Shown here one piece after another: positions 53,145 to 61,527 of a stretch of DNA of 64,000 nucleotides. The position numbers were made by a program, and so were the translations under genes. Within the stretch, counting starts at the first letter, position 1, and each line of letters begins with the position of its first letter. The DNA comes from Kineococcus mangrovi (GTDB taxonomy: Bacteria; Actinomycetota; Actinomycetes; Actinomycetales; Kineococcaceae), in the NCBI RefSeq assembly GCF_041320705.1, contig NZ_JBGGTQ010000001.1, positions 62,001-126,000 of the forward strand, given 5' to 3'. The notes under the pieces were generated by a model, which saw nothing but the letters and a program-made list of their open reading frames with translations, did not search any database and was not told the origin of the DNA.

Positions 53145-53936
53145 GTGCCCTCCTCCCTGTCCCGGACGCTCAGCGGTGCCCTCACGGCCGGGGCCGTGCT
53201 GACCCAGGTCGCCCACCCCCTGCTGCGCGGGGAGGGGTTGCGCCGGACCACGATCGGGTCGGTGGTCGCCTTCGCCGCGGCGTCGGTGACCGACGCCGCC
53301 CGTCGGGGCGGACCGCGCGCGGCCGCGACGACGCTCGCGGCCGCCGGGGGCCTCGGCCTCGTCGCCGAGGCGGTGGGGACGCGGACGGGCCGCCCCTTCG
53401 GGCGGTACCGCTACGCCGGGACGCTCGGACCCCAGGTGCTCGACGTGCCCGTCGTCGTGCCGCTGGCGTGGACGATGCTCGCCCACCCCGCGGTGCGGCT
53501 CGGCCGGCACCTCGCCCGGGACCTGCCGCCCGGCACGCGGGACGCCGCGGCCGTCGCCGCCGCGGCCTGGACGCTGGCGTCCTGGGACCTCTTCCTCGAC
53601 CCGCAGATGACGGCCGCCGGGCACTGGGCGTTCCAGACGCCGCGACCGCACCTGCCGGGGGTCCCGGGGATCCCGCTGAGCAACTACGCCGGCTGGCTGC
53701 TGACGGCCGCGGCCATCTGCGGCGCCGTGCACGCCACGACGCGCGACACCCCCGGCACGACCACCCCGCAGACGGTCCCCGCCGTCCTCCTGGGGTGGAC
53801 GTGGCTGGGCTCCACGCTCGGCAACGCCGTGTTCTTCCGCCGGCCGGTGGTCGCGGCCTACGGCGGGGTCGCCATGGGGCTGACCGTCCTGCCGTACCTG
53901 CGCTCGGTGTTCACCGGAGGGGGCGAGCGCCCGTGA
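53145..53936 (+). CDS. cruF: CruF-like carotenoid biosynthesis membrane protein (DUF422)
   Basis: 263 aa, six to eight hydrophobic helices. TGRPFGRYRYAGTLGPQVLD, DVPVVVPLAWTMLAHPA, WDLFLDPQMTAAGHWAF and GIPLSNYAGWLL are hallmarks of the CruF/DUF422 carotenoid hydratase family, which adds a tertiary C-1' hydroxyl to acyclic ends. DPQM and the conserved acid residues are intact. Its stop overlaps the GT2 start as GTGA, forming a cruF-GT-desaturase operon. Gene symbol by homology only. Confidence 0.85.
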   Translation: MPSSLSRTLSGALTAGAVLTQVAHPLLRGEGLRRTTIGSVVAFAAASVTDAARRGGPRAAATTLAAAGGLGLVAEAVGTRTGRPFGRYRYAGTLGPQVLDVPVVVPLAWTMLAHPAVRLGRHLARDLPPGTRDAAAVAAAAWTLASWDLFLDPQMTAAGHWAFQTPRPHLPGVPGIPLSNYAGWLLTAAAICGAVHATTRDTPGTTTPQTVPAVLLGWTWLGSTLGNAVFFRRPVVAAYGGVAMGLTVLPYLRSVFTGGGERP

Positions 53937-55036
53937 GGCCCTGGCGCGCCCTGACCTGGGCCGGGTCGGCGAGCGCCGTCGCGCTGACCGTGCACTCCCT
54001 GCTCAACGCCCGGGGGTTGCGGGTGCCCGTCCTCGACCCGCCGCCGGCGCCGGGCCGGGTCAGCGTCCTCGTGCCCGCCCGCGACGAGGAGGAGGACCTG
54101 CCGGCGTGCCTGGCGTCCCTGCTGGACCAGGTGCAGGTCCCCGACTACGAGGTCGTCGTCGTCGACGACGCCTCGAGCGACCGCACGGCCGAGGTGGTCG
54201 GGGCCGTCGCGGCGTCCGACGCACGGGTGCGGCTGGTCCGCGGGGCCGGACCGCCCCCGGGGTGGCTGGGCAAGACCGCGGCCTGCGACCAGGCGGCCCG
54301 GCACGCCACCGGGGAGGTCCTCGTCTTCGTGGACGCCGACGTCGTCCTGGCCCCGCACGCGGTGGCGGCGGCGGTGGACCTGCTGCGCCGCACGGGCCTG
54401 GACGTGGTCTGCCCCTACCCGCGCCAGCTCGCCCTGACGTGGAGCGAGCGCCTCGTGCAGCCGCTGCTGCAGTGGTCGTGGCTGACGACGCTGCCCCTGC
54501 GGACGGCGGAGGTCTCCCCGCGGCCGTCGCTGGCGGCGGCGAACGGGCAGTTCCTCGTGGTCGACGCGGCGACGTACCGGCGGGCCGGTGGGCACGCGGC
54601 CGTGCGCGGGGAGGTGCTCGACGACCTGGCGCTGCTGCGGGCCGTCAAGGCCGCCGGCGGCACGGGTGGGGTCGCCGACGGGACGGCGCTGGCGACGTGC
54701 CGGATGTACGGCGGCTGGGAGGACCTGCGGGCGGGGTACGCGAAGTCGCTCTGGTCGGCGTTCGGGTCCGCCCCGGCGGCCGTGGCCGTCGGCGCCGGGC
54801 TGGTCGTGACCTACCTCGTCCCGCCCGCCGCGGCGCTGACCGGTTCACCGGTCGGCGTCGTCGGCTACCTCGCGGGCGTCGTCGGGCGGTACGCGGCGGC
54901 CGAGCGGACCGGTGGGCGCTCGGTCCCCGACGCGTTCTGGCACCCCGCCTCGGTGGCGTTGCTGCTGGGGCTGCTGGGGGACTCCTGGCGCGGCCGCCGT
55001 CGGGGCGGCCTGGTCTGGAAGGGGCGGTCGCTCTGA
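53933..55036 (+). CDS. Membrane glycosyltransferase family 2 (carotenoid glycosyltransferase candidate)
   Basis: 367 aa. One N-terminal helix, GT-A core with VSVLVPARDEEEDLPACLAS, YEVVVVDDASSDRTAEVVG, GWLGKTAACDQAA and VFVDADVVL (DxD) by residue 140, ANGQFLVVD, and EVLDDLALLRAVKAAGG (catalytic base region), then three C-terminal helices. Architecture like CruC/CrtQ and HpnB-type enzymes. Between cruF and a carotenoid desaturase, it probably glycosylates the hydroxyl made by CruF. Start GTG 53933 overlaps the cruF stop (GTGA). Confidence 0.82.
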   Translation: MRPWRALTWAGSASAVALTVHSLLNARGLRVPVLDPPPAPGRVSVLVPARDEEEDLPACLASLLDQVQVPDYEVVVVDDASSDRTAEVVGAVAASDARVRLVRGAGPPPGWLGKTAACDQAARHATGEVLVFVDADVVLAPHAVAAAVDLLRRTGLDVVCPYPRQLALTWSERLVQPLLQWSWLTTLPLRTAEVSPRPSLAAANGQFLVVDAATYRRAGGHAAVRGEVLDDLALLRAVKAAGGTGGVADGTALATCRMYGGWEDLRAGYAKSLWSAFGSAPAAVAVGAGLVVTYLVPPAAALTGSPVGVVGYLAGVVGRYAAAERTGGRSVPDAFWHPASVALLLGLLGDSWRGRRRGGLVWKGRSL

Positions 55037-56499
55037 GCCGGGTGGTCGTCGTCGGCGCCGGGTTCGGCGGGTTGTCGGTCGCGGCGCGGCTGGCCGCGCA
55101 GGGGCACCGGGTCGACGTCTTCGAGCAGGGCCCGGAGGTGGGCGGCAAGCTCGGCTGGTTCAGCCGGGACGGCTTCTCCTTCGACACCGGCCCCTCGCTG
55201 CTGACCCTCCCGGCGGTCCAGCGCGACCTCTTCCTCAAGACCGGGGACCCGGTGGAGTCCGTGCTCGACGTCGTGCAGCTGGACCCGGTGGCGCACTACC
55301 GGTTCGCCGACGGGACCGAGCTGGACCTGCCCGGGGGCGGTCTGCCGCAGGTGGCGCGCGCCCTCGACGACGCGCTCGGGGCGGGCACGGGCGCGCAGTG
55401 GACGGCGTTCCAGCGCCGTGCGGCGCAGATCTGGGACGTCGCCCGCGAACCGTTCCTGGAGTCCGCGCTCGAGGGCCCCCGGACGCTGCTGCGCCTGGCG
55501 AGGGACACGCGCGGCCTGCGGACGGTGGCGCCGTGGTCGTCGTTGCGGGGCGTGGGCCGCCGGTACCTGCAGGACCCGCGGCTGCGGACGTTGCTGGACC
55601 GGTACGCGACGTACTCCGGGTCCGACCCGGGGCGGGCGCCGGCCGCGCTGGCCACCGTCCCCTTCGTGGAGCAGGCCTTCGGGGCCTGGTACGTGCGCGG
55701 CGGCCTGCACCTGCTGGCGCAGGCCGTGGCCGACCGGGCCCGCGAGCGCGGAGCCCGCATCACCACGGAGGCGCCCGTCGTCCGCGTGCTGGAGGAGGGC
55801 GGCCGGGCCGCCGGGGTCCGGCTGGCCGACGGGACGCGGGTGCGGGCCGACGTCGTGGTCTCGGCGGTGGACGCCGCCCGCCTCTACGGCGACCTGCTGC
55901 CGCGGCCCCGGTCGCGGCCGCCGCGCCGGCTGCGGTCGAGCTCGGGGTTCGTGCTGCTGCTGGCCCTGGACGGCCGCACCCCGGGCCTGCGGCACCACAC
56001 GGTGCTGTTCCCCGACGACTACGACGCGGAGTTCGCCGACCTGGCCGCGGGGCGGCCGGTGGCCGACCCCACCGTCTACGTCAGCGCCCCGGACGACCCC
56101 GCCCTGCGGCCCTCCGAGAGCACCGAGGCGTGGTTCGTGCTGGTCAACGCGCCGGTGCACGACCCGGACCGCGGGACGGACTGGCGCTCGGGGGACCTCG
56201 TGGCCCGGCACACCGACGTCGTCCTGGACGCCCTGGCCCGGCGTGGCCTGGACGTGCGCTCGAGGCTGCGGTGGGCCGAGGTCCGCACCCCCGCCGACCT
56301 GGAGGAGCGCACCGGCAGCGACGGCGGGGCCATCTACGGCACCGCCAGCAACGGGGCGCGCTCGGCCTTCCTGCGACCGGCCAACCGCTCCCCCGTCCCG
56401 GGGCTGTTCCTCGTCGGCGGGTCCTCGCACCCCGGCGGCGGGCTGCCGCTCGTCGGGTTGTCGGCGCGCATCGTCACCGACCTCGTCGGCCCGGCCTGA
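55033..56499 (+). CDS. Second carotenoid desaturase (CrtI/CrtD-like)
   Basis: 488 aa. FAD-binding N-terminus LSRVVVVGAGFGGLSVAARL, EQGPEVGGKLGWFSRDGFS, FDTGPSLLTLP, and the C-terminal FAD site NRSPVPGLFLVGGSSHPGGG followed by LPLVGLSARIV: phytoene-desaturase superfamily. With crtI also present, this one likely carries out a later step such as 3,4-desaturation (CrtD-like). The start is inferred to be CTG 55033 because it overlaps the previous stop as CTGA, has GGAAGGGG 8 nt upstream and gives the usual N-terminus; GTG 55042 is the alternative. Confidence 0.85.
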   Translation: MSRVVVVGAGFGGLSVAARLAAQGHRVDVFEQGPEVGGKLGWFSRDGFSFDTGPSLLTLPAVQRDLFLKTGDPVESVLDVVQLDPVAHYRFADGTELDLPGGGLPQVARALDDALGAGTGAQWTAFQRRAAQIWDVAREPFLESALEGPRTLLRLARDTRGLRTVAPWSSLRGVGRRYLQDPRLRTLLDRYATYSGSDPGRAPAALATVPFVEQAFGAWYVRGGLHLLAQAVADRARERGARITTEAPVVRVLEEGGRAAGVRLADGTRVRADVVVSAVDAARLYGDLLPRPRSRPPRRLRSSSGFVLLLALDGRTPGLRHHTVLFPDDYDAEFADLAAGRPVADPTVYVSAPDDPALRPSESTEAWFVLVNAPVHDPDRGTDWRSGDLVARHTDVVLDALARRGLDVRSRLRWAEVRTPADLEERTGSDGGAIYGTASNGARSAFLRPANRSPVPGLFLVGGSSHPGGGLPLVGLSARIVTDLVGPA

Positions 56500-56513
56500 C
56501 GGGAGCGGGCGGC

Positions 56514-57164
56514 TCAGAGCCGGCGGGCCACCGCGCCGGTCACCTGGACGATCCCGATGAGGCCCAGCACGGCCCAGACGCCGGCCCCCAGGGTCGCCCA
56601 GTCGAGCCACACGACGATCGCGGTGGCGATGGAGCAGCTGGCCGCGAGGGCGAGCCGCACGGGACGCTCGGCGACGGAGACGACGGTGACGTCGTCCGCG
56701 CCCAGGCCCTGGGCCCGGGCGCGGACGTACTCCTGCAGCTGCGCCAGGCCCCCGGCGACGAGGACGAGCCAGGCCGGGGCCCCGCACCCCCAGAGCACCA
56801 CGGCGCAGGCGGCGTCCCCGACGCGGTCGACCACCGCGTCGAGCAGCGCGCCGCGGCGGGAGGTGCGGTCGGTCATGACGGCCACGGCGCCGTCGAGGTT
56901 GTCGAAGACCCCGGCCAGGGCGAGGAGCACCCCGGCCCCCACGGCGGCGACCCCGCCGCGACCACCCGTGACGGCCAGCGCCGCGGCGGCGGCCGCGAGC
57001 GCCGCCCCGGTCAGGGTGAGGACCCAGGGCGCCGTGCCCGCGAGGGCCAGCGGACGGGCCAGGGCGTGGGCACCGCTGAGCCAGCCGCGCACGAGCGCGT
57101 TGGCGTGCGTGCCGCCGTGCAGCGCGCTCCAGCGCTGCAGGTACGCCTCCCGGTCCATCACCAC
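56514..57164 (-). CDS. CDP-alcohol phosphatidyltransferase-family membrane protein
   Basis: 216 aa, about five or six helices. DNLDGAVAVMTDRTSRRG then ALLDAVVDRVGD is the DxxDGxxA(R)...GxxxDxxxD metal site, but Val stands in place of the usual Arg after Ala. It should transfer a phosphoalcohol from CDP to an acceptor; substrates unknown. Divergent from crtE and convergent to the desaturase gene. Start GTG 57164 by the leaderless pattern (TACGGT 6 nt upstream); ATG 57158 with GGGGA 8 nt upstream is equally credible. Confidence 0.82.
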   Translation of the reverse strand: MVMDREAYLQRWSALHGGTHANALVRGWLSGAHALARPLALAGTAPWVLTLTGAALAAAAAALAVTGGRGGVAAVGAGVLLALAGVFDNLDGAVAVMTDRTSRRGALLDAVVDRVGDAACAVVLWGCGAPAWLVLVAGGLAQLQEYVRARAQGLGADDVTVVSVAERPVRLALAASCSIATAIVVWLDWATLGAGVWAVLGLIGIVQVTGAVARRL

Positions 57165-57170
57165 GTCCCC

Positions 57171-57176
57171 ACCGTA
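57171..57176 (-). promoter_or_regulatory. -10 box of the phosphatidyltransferase gene
   Basis: TACGGT on the minus strand ends 6 nt before GTG 57164 (GTG-GTG-ATG follows). Confidence 0.45.
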
Positions 57177-57267
57177 GGAGACGGCACCCTGTGACCTGCC
57201 CGTGACCAGGACCGAGCCGGGGACTGACCAGGGACGACGCCCGTTCGCCGGTGTCGGGGCTCGTGCC

Positions 57268-57273
57268 TAGAGT
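57268..57273 (+). promoter_or_regulatory. -10 box of a likely leaderless crtE-I-B mRNA
   Basis: TAGAGT ends 6 nt before GTG 57280, with no ribosome site between. It would drive crtE-crtI-crtB. Confidence 0.55.
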
Positions 57274-57279
57274 GCCCCT

Positions 57280-58404
57280 GTGCCGCCCACCCCCAGTGTC
57301 GAGTCGACGGCCGCCGAGATGAGGGCACCCCTCAGGGCGACGGCTGAGCTGCGGACCGCCGTGTCGACGGTCCTCGAGGAGTTCCTGCACGACCAGACCG
57401 CCGTCCTGCGCGAGGTGAGCGCCGACTGCGACCCCGTCCTGGACGCGATCTCCGCCCTGCTCAGCGGGGGCAAGCGGCTGCGGCCCGCGTTCTGCTTCTG
57501 GGGTTACCGCGGTGTGGCCGACGACCTGCCGGACGAGGGTGTCGTCACCGCCGCCGCCGCCCTGGAGCTGTTCCAGGCCGCCGCGCTCATCCACGACGAC
57601 GTCATGGACGACTCGGACACGCGGCGCGGTCAGCCGGCCGTGCACCGCCGGTTCGAGGCCCTGCACCGCGAGCAGGACTGGGAGGGCAGCCGGACGCGGT
57701 TCGGCCTGGCCGGGGCCGTCCTCGCCGGGGACCTGTGCCTGAGCTGGAGCGACGAGCTGTTCTCCCGCAGCGAGGTGCCGGCCGAGGCGATGCTGCGGGG
57801 CCGTCGCGTCTTCGACACGATGCGCACCCAGCTCATGGGCGGTCAGTACCTCGACATGCTGGAGCAGGCGTCCTCGACGCAGCGCGGCAGCGCCGGCGCG
57901 GTCGACCGGGCCCGGCGCGTCCTGACGTTCAAGAGCGCCAAGTACTCCATCGAGCACCCGCTGCTGCTGGGCGGTTCCCTCGCCGGCGCCTCGACCGACC
58001 TGCTGGCGGACTACTCCCGGTTCGGGCTGGCCCTGGGTGAGGCCTTCCAGCTGCGGGACGACGTGCTGGGGGTCTTCGGCGACCCGGCCGAGACGGGCAA
58101 ACCGGCCGGTGACGACCTGCGCGAGGGCAAGCGGACCGTCCTGGTCGGGCTGGCCGTGCAGAACGCGACCCCCGCCCAGGCCGAGACGGTGCGCCTGCTG
58201 CTGGGGGACCCCGACCTGACGACGGAGGGTGTGGACACGTTGCGCGACGTCCTGACGGACACCGGCGCCCTGGCCGAGGTGGAGGAGCTGATCGACCAGC
58301 AGGTCGGGGTGGCGTGCGAGACCCTCGACGGCGCCGACCTCACCGAGGACGCGCGCGCGGCGTTGCACGCCCTCGTCGTGGCGGCCACGAGCAGGCGCTC
58401 GTGA
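57280..58404 (+). CDS. crtE: Geranylgeranyl diphosphate synthase-type polyprenyl synthetase
   Basis: 374 aa. First Asp-rich motif LIHDDVMDDSDTRRG (about 105-120), GGKRLRPAFCFWGY for IPP binding, second motif FQLRDDVLGVFGD (about 255-268) and KPAGDDLREGKRTVLV. The size and the crtI/crtB neighbours indicate C20 GGPP supply for carotenoids. Chain length is inferred from context. GTG 57280; the stop overlaps crtI as GTGA. Confidence 0.93.
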   Translation: MPPTPSVESTAAEMRAPLRATAELRTAVSTVLEEFLHDQTAVLREVSADCDPVLDAISALLSGGKRLRPAFCFWGYRGVADDLPDEGVVTAAAALELFQAAALIHDDVMDDSDTRRGQPAVHRRFEALHREQDWEGSRTRFGLAGAVLAGDLCLSWSDELFSRSEVPAEAMLRGRRVFDTMRTQLMGGQYLDMLEQASSTQRGSAGAVDRARRVLTFKSAKYSIEHPLLLGGSLAGASTDLLADYSRFGLALGEAFQLRDDVLGVFGDPAETGKPAGDDLREGKRTVLVGLAVQNATPAQAETVRLLLGDPDLTTEGVDTLRDVLTDTGALAEVEELIDQQVGVACETLDGADLTEDARAALHALVVAATSRRS

Positions 58405-59948
58405 GCGCCCTGCAGAACGCCCTGGACTGGCTGCCGGGCCGGACCCGGCACGTCGCGGGGCGCACCGACGACGTCGTGGTCGTGGGGGCGGGCCTGGCCG
58501 GCCTGTCCGCGGCCATGCGACTGGCCGGGGCGGGGCGCAACGTCACGGTGCTCGAGCGCGAGGACGTCCCCGGCGGCCGCGCCGGCCTGGTCGTGAAGGA
58601 CGGCTACCGCTTCGACACCGGTCCGACGGTGCTGACGATGCCCGACCTCATCGCCGACTGCTTCGACGCGCTCGGCGAGGACGTGCACGACTGGCTGGAC
58701 CTGCGCCCGGTGGACCCGCTGTACCGGGGGAACTTCGCCGACGGCACCGCGCTGCACGTGTCGGCGGACGTCGAGCGGACCGCGGTGGCGATCGGCGAGC
58801 TGTGCGGGCCGGGCGAGGCGGAGGGTTACCGGCGCTTCGTCGACCACGTCGCGAACCTGTACCGCTGGGAGATCCGCGACTTCATCGACAGCAACATCGA
58901 CACCCCCCTGGACCTGCTCAAGCCGAACCTCGTGCGGCTGCTGGCGGCCGGGGGGTTCAAGAAGCTGGCGCCCGAGGTCGGCAAGTTCCTCAAGGACCCC
59001 CGCACCCAGCGGATGTTCTCCTTCCAGGCCCTCTACGCGGGGTTGTCGCCGTACGACGCGCTGGCGCTGTACGCGGTCATCGCCTACATGGACTCGGTCG
59101 CGGGGGTCTTCTTCCCCGCCGGCGGCATGCACGCCCTGCCGACGGCGATGGCGGCGGCCGCCGAGAAGCACGGCGTGCAGTTCCACTACGGCACCACGGT
59201 GGACCACGTCGAGCGCGAGGGCGGGCGCGCGAGCGCCGTCACGACGACCGACGGACGCCGCTTCCCGGCCGACGTCGTCGTCCTCAACCCCGACCTGCCG
59301 GTGGCGCGCGAGGAGCTCCTGGGCCGTCCGGTCCGGCGCAACCTGTCCTACTCCCCCAGCTGCTACCTGCTGCTGGCCGGCTCCTCGAAGGACTACCCGG
59401 ACCCGGTGCACCACTCGATCCACTTCGGCGACGCCTGGGAGGAGGTGTTCGCCGAGCTGCTCGACGGCCGCCTCATGAGCGACCCGTCCGTGCTGGTGTC
59501 GCGCCCCACGGTCTCCGACCCGTCGCTGGCGCCCGCCGGCAAGCACATCTACTACGTCTTGTTCCCGACGCCGTCGCTGTCGGCGGGGTCATCCCCGCTG
59601 GACTGGGACCGCATCGGGCCCCGCTACCGCGAGCACGTCGTGCAGACGCTGGAACAGCGCGGGTACACCGGGTTCGCCGAGGGCGTCGAGGTCGAGGACG
59701 TGACGACCCCGGCCGACTGGGAGCGGCGCGGCATGGCCGACGGGGCGCCGTTCGCGGCGGCGCACTCCTTCCGCCAGACGGGCCCGTTCCGACCGGGCAA
59801 CCTGTGGGGCGAGAACGTCGTCTTCACCGGCTCGGGCACCCAGCCCGGGGTCGGGGTGCCGATGGTCCTCGTCTCCGGCCGCCTGGCCGCCGAGCGCGTC
59901 ACCGGCCGCGACCGCGCCTACCGCTCCCGCGCGTGGCGGCGCGCGTGA
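58401..59948 (+). CDS. crtI: Phytoene desaturase
   Basis: 515 aa FAD enzyme converting phytoene to lycopene or neurosporene. N-terminal VVVVGAGLAGLSAAMRLAGA, then VLEREDVPGGRAGLV and FDTGPTVLTMPDLI; C-terminal GSGTQPGVGVPMVLVSGRLA. About 30 residues precede the FAD motif. GTGA coupling at both ends (crtE upstream, crtB downstream). Number of desaturation steps cannot be read from sequence. Confidence 0.95.
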   Translation: MSALQNALDWLPGRTRHVAGRTDDVVVVGAGLAGLSAAMRLAGAGRNVTVLEREDVPGGRAGLVVKDGYRFDTGPTVLTMPDLIADCFDALGEDVHDWLDLRPVDPLYRGNFADGTALHVSADVERTAVAIGELCGPGEAEGYRRFVDHVANLYRWEIRDFIDSNIDTPLDLLKPNLVRLLAAGGFKKLAPEVGKFLKDPRTQRMFSFQALYAGLSPYDALALYAVIAYMDSVAGVFFPAGGMHALPTAMAAAAEKHGVQFHYGTTVDHVEREGGRASAVTTTDGRRFPADVVVLNPDLPVAREELLGRPVRRNLSYSPSCYLLLAGSSKDYPDPVHHSIHFGDAWEEVFAELLDGRLMSDPSVLVSRPTVSDPSLAPAGKHIYYVLFPTPSLSAGSSPLDWDRIGPRYREHVVQTLEQRGYTGFAEGVEVEDVTTPADWERRGMADGAPFAAAHSFRQTGPFRPGNLWGENVVFTGSGTQPGVGVPMVLVSGRLAAERVTGRDRAYRSRAWRRA

Positions 59949-60904
59949 TCCCCCGCAGCAGCGCCGTCTGCCTCGACGCCGCCGCGCAGGACGACCCGGC
60001 CCTGCTGGACCCCGACCTGCGCGAGGCGTTCGAGACGTGCCGCCTCCTGCACGCCGAGCACGGCAAGACGTACTACCTCGCCACGCTGCTCCTGCCGCCG
60101 GCCAAGCGGCCGTACGTGTGGGCGCTGTACGGGTTCGCCCGGTACGCCGACGAGTTCGTCGACTCCCTGACGGACCCGGACCCGGACGCGCTCGTGCGCT
60201 GGTCGGACGACTTCCTCGCCTCCCTCGACGTGCAGGACGCCGCCGAACCGGTGGGCCGGGCCATGGCCGCGACCATGCGGCGCTGGGACCTGCCGCGCGA
60301 GCACGTCGAGGCGTTCCTGGAGTCCATGCGGATGGACATCACGACGACCGGGTACGCCACCTACGAGGACCTGCGCCACTACGTGTACGGCTCGGCGGCC
60401 GTCATCGGGCTGGAGATGCTGCCGATCCTCGAACCGCTGACCCCGGACGCCGCGCCGCGCGCGCGTGCGCTCGGTGAGGCGTTCCAGCTGACGAACTTCG
60501 TCCGCGACGTCGGGGAGGACCTCGACCGGGGTCGCGTCTACTTCCCGGCCGAGGACCTCGACCGCTTCGGCCTGACCCGCGAGGACCTCTTCGCGGCGCG
60601 GGCCGCGGGCACGACCCCGCGGGCGGTGCGCGACCTGCTGGCGTTCGAGGCCGCCCGGACGCGCGAGCTCTACGACTACGCCGAGCCGGGGCTGGACATG
60701 GTCCACCCGACGTCCCGCGACTGCCTGCGGACGGCCTACCTGCTCTACGGCGGCATCCTCGGCGAGGTCGAGACCGCCGGCTACGACGTGCTGTCGCGGC
60801 GGGTCAAGGTCGGGGTGGGGCGGCGGCTGGCCGTCGCCGTGCCGGGCCTGGTCCGGGCGCGCTTGGCCCGCCGGGACGAGGCGCGCTGGACGACGGCGTC
60901 GTGA
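59945..60904 (+). CDS. crtB: Phytoene synthase
   Basis: 319 aa, condenses two GGPP to phytoene. Asp-rich motifs YGFARYADEFVDSLTDPD (DxxxD) and TNFVRDVGEDLDRGRVYFP; KTYYLATLLLPPAKRPYVWA is the squalene/phytoene synthase N-terminal signature. GTG 59945 overlaps crtI (GTGA). Terminated by the hairpin at 60910-60930. Confidence 0.96.
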   Translation: MIPRSSAVCLDAAAQDDPALLDPDLREAFETCRLLHAEHGKTYYLATLLLPPAKRPYVWALYGFARYADEFVDSLTDPDPDALVRWSDDFLASLDVQDAAEPVGRAMAATMRRWDLPREHVEAFLESMRMDITTTGYATYEDLRHYVYGSAAVIGLEMLPILEPLTPDAAPRARALGEAFQLTNFVRDVGEDLDRGRVYFPAEDLDRFGLTREDLFAARAAGTTPRAVRDLLAFEAARTRELYDYAEPGLDMVHPTSRDCLRTAYLLYGGILGEVETAGYDVLSRRVKVGVGRRLAVAVPGLVRARLARRDEARWTTAS

Positions 60905-60909
60905 CGGCC

Positions 60910-60930
60910 GGCCCTCAGAAGCTGAGGGCC
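60910..60930. terminator. Bidirectional hairpin between crtB and the Rv2175c-like gene
   Basis: Perfect 9-bp stem (ggccctcag, loop aag, ctgagggcc). The stop codon and last codons of the minus-strand gene (stop at 60915) are part of the stem. Confidence 0.75.
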
Positions 60931-61310
60931 TGGGCCCGCCGCCGGACCTCGGTCTTGCGGTTGGCCCGCAGGGCGTCGATGGGCGTCCCGGGCAGGGTGT
61001 CGTCGGGCGTGAAGAGCCAGGCCAGCGCCTCCACGTCGGTGTACCCCGAGTCCCCCAGGACCGACAGGGTCCCCTTGAGGTGGTTCAGCGGCCCCTCGTC
61101 GGTGACGAACGCGGCCGGTACCTGGGCGACCGAACGCTCACCGCGGCGGACGGCGACGAGCTCGCGCTCCTGCAGCCAGCGGCGCACGACGCGCTGGTCC
61201 TGGCCGGTCTGCTCGGCGATGTCGGGGACGGTCAGCCAGGCCGGGACGAGGGCGTCGAGCCCCTCGGTGCTCTTCTCCCGGGCGATGTCAGCTCTCAGCG
61301 GTGCGACCAC
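60915..61310 (-). CDS. Rv2175c-family DNA-binding protein
   Basis: 131 aa. Winged helix-turn-helix N-terminal half (LTVPDIAEQTGQDQRVVRRW, LQERELVAVRRGERS) and a C-terminal domain with PLNHLKGTLSVLGDSGYTDV and EALAWLFTPDDTLPGTPIDA, matching Rv2175c. In M. tuberculosis this protein is a substrate of PknL, and a PknL-like kinase lies 1.4 kb away here. Start GTG 61310; GGAGG is only 1 nt before it, and CAGACT 6 nt upstream could be a leaderless -10. Confidence 0.9.
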   Translation of the reverse strand: MVAPLRADIAREKSTEGLDALVPAWLTVPDIAEQTGQDQRVVRRWLQERELVAVRRGERSVAQVPAAFVTDEGPLNHLKGTLSVLGDSGYTDVEALAWLFTPDDTLPGTPIDALRANRKTEVRRRAQALSF

Positions 61311-61527
61311 GCCTCCAGTCTGCCGTGTCCGCGGCGGTGGGCACGAACGCAGACCCCGGCAGCGGCGCGACCGCCCGAGACCCCCGCGCGACGCGCCCGG
61401 TCACCTCCCGCGAACGGGGGCCCGCCTCCGACATCGTGGAGGTCGGTGCGCCCGGGCCGTCCGATAGGTTCAGCACGCCCCACTGGTGCACCACCTGCAC
61501 CACCCGTCACGACCAGCGAGGGACGCC
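61311..61527. promoter_or_regulatory. Divergent promoter region, Rv2175c-like / LysM genes
   Basis: 217 bp without a gene. Minus-strand CAGACT (61317-61322) may serve the Rv2175c-like gene. Plus-strand TAGGTT (61465-61470) is a possible -10 for the LysM gene, giving a leader of about 50 nt with GAGGGA. Confidence 0.4.
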
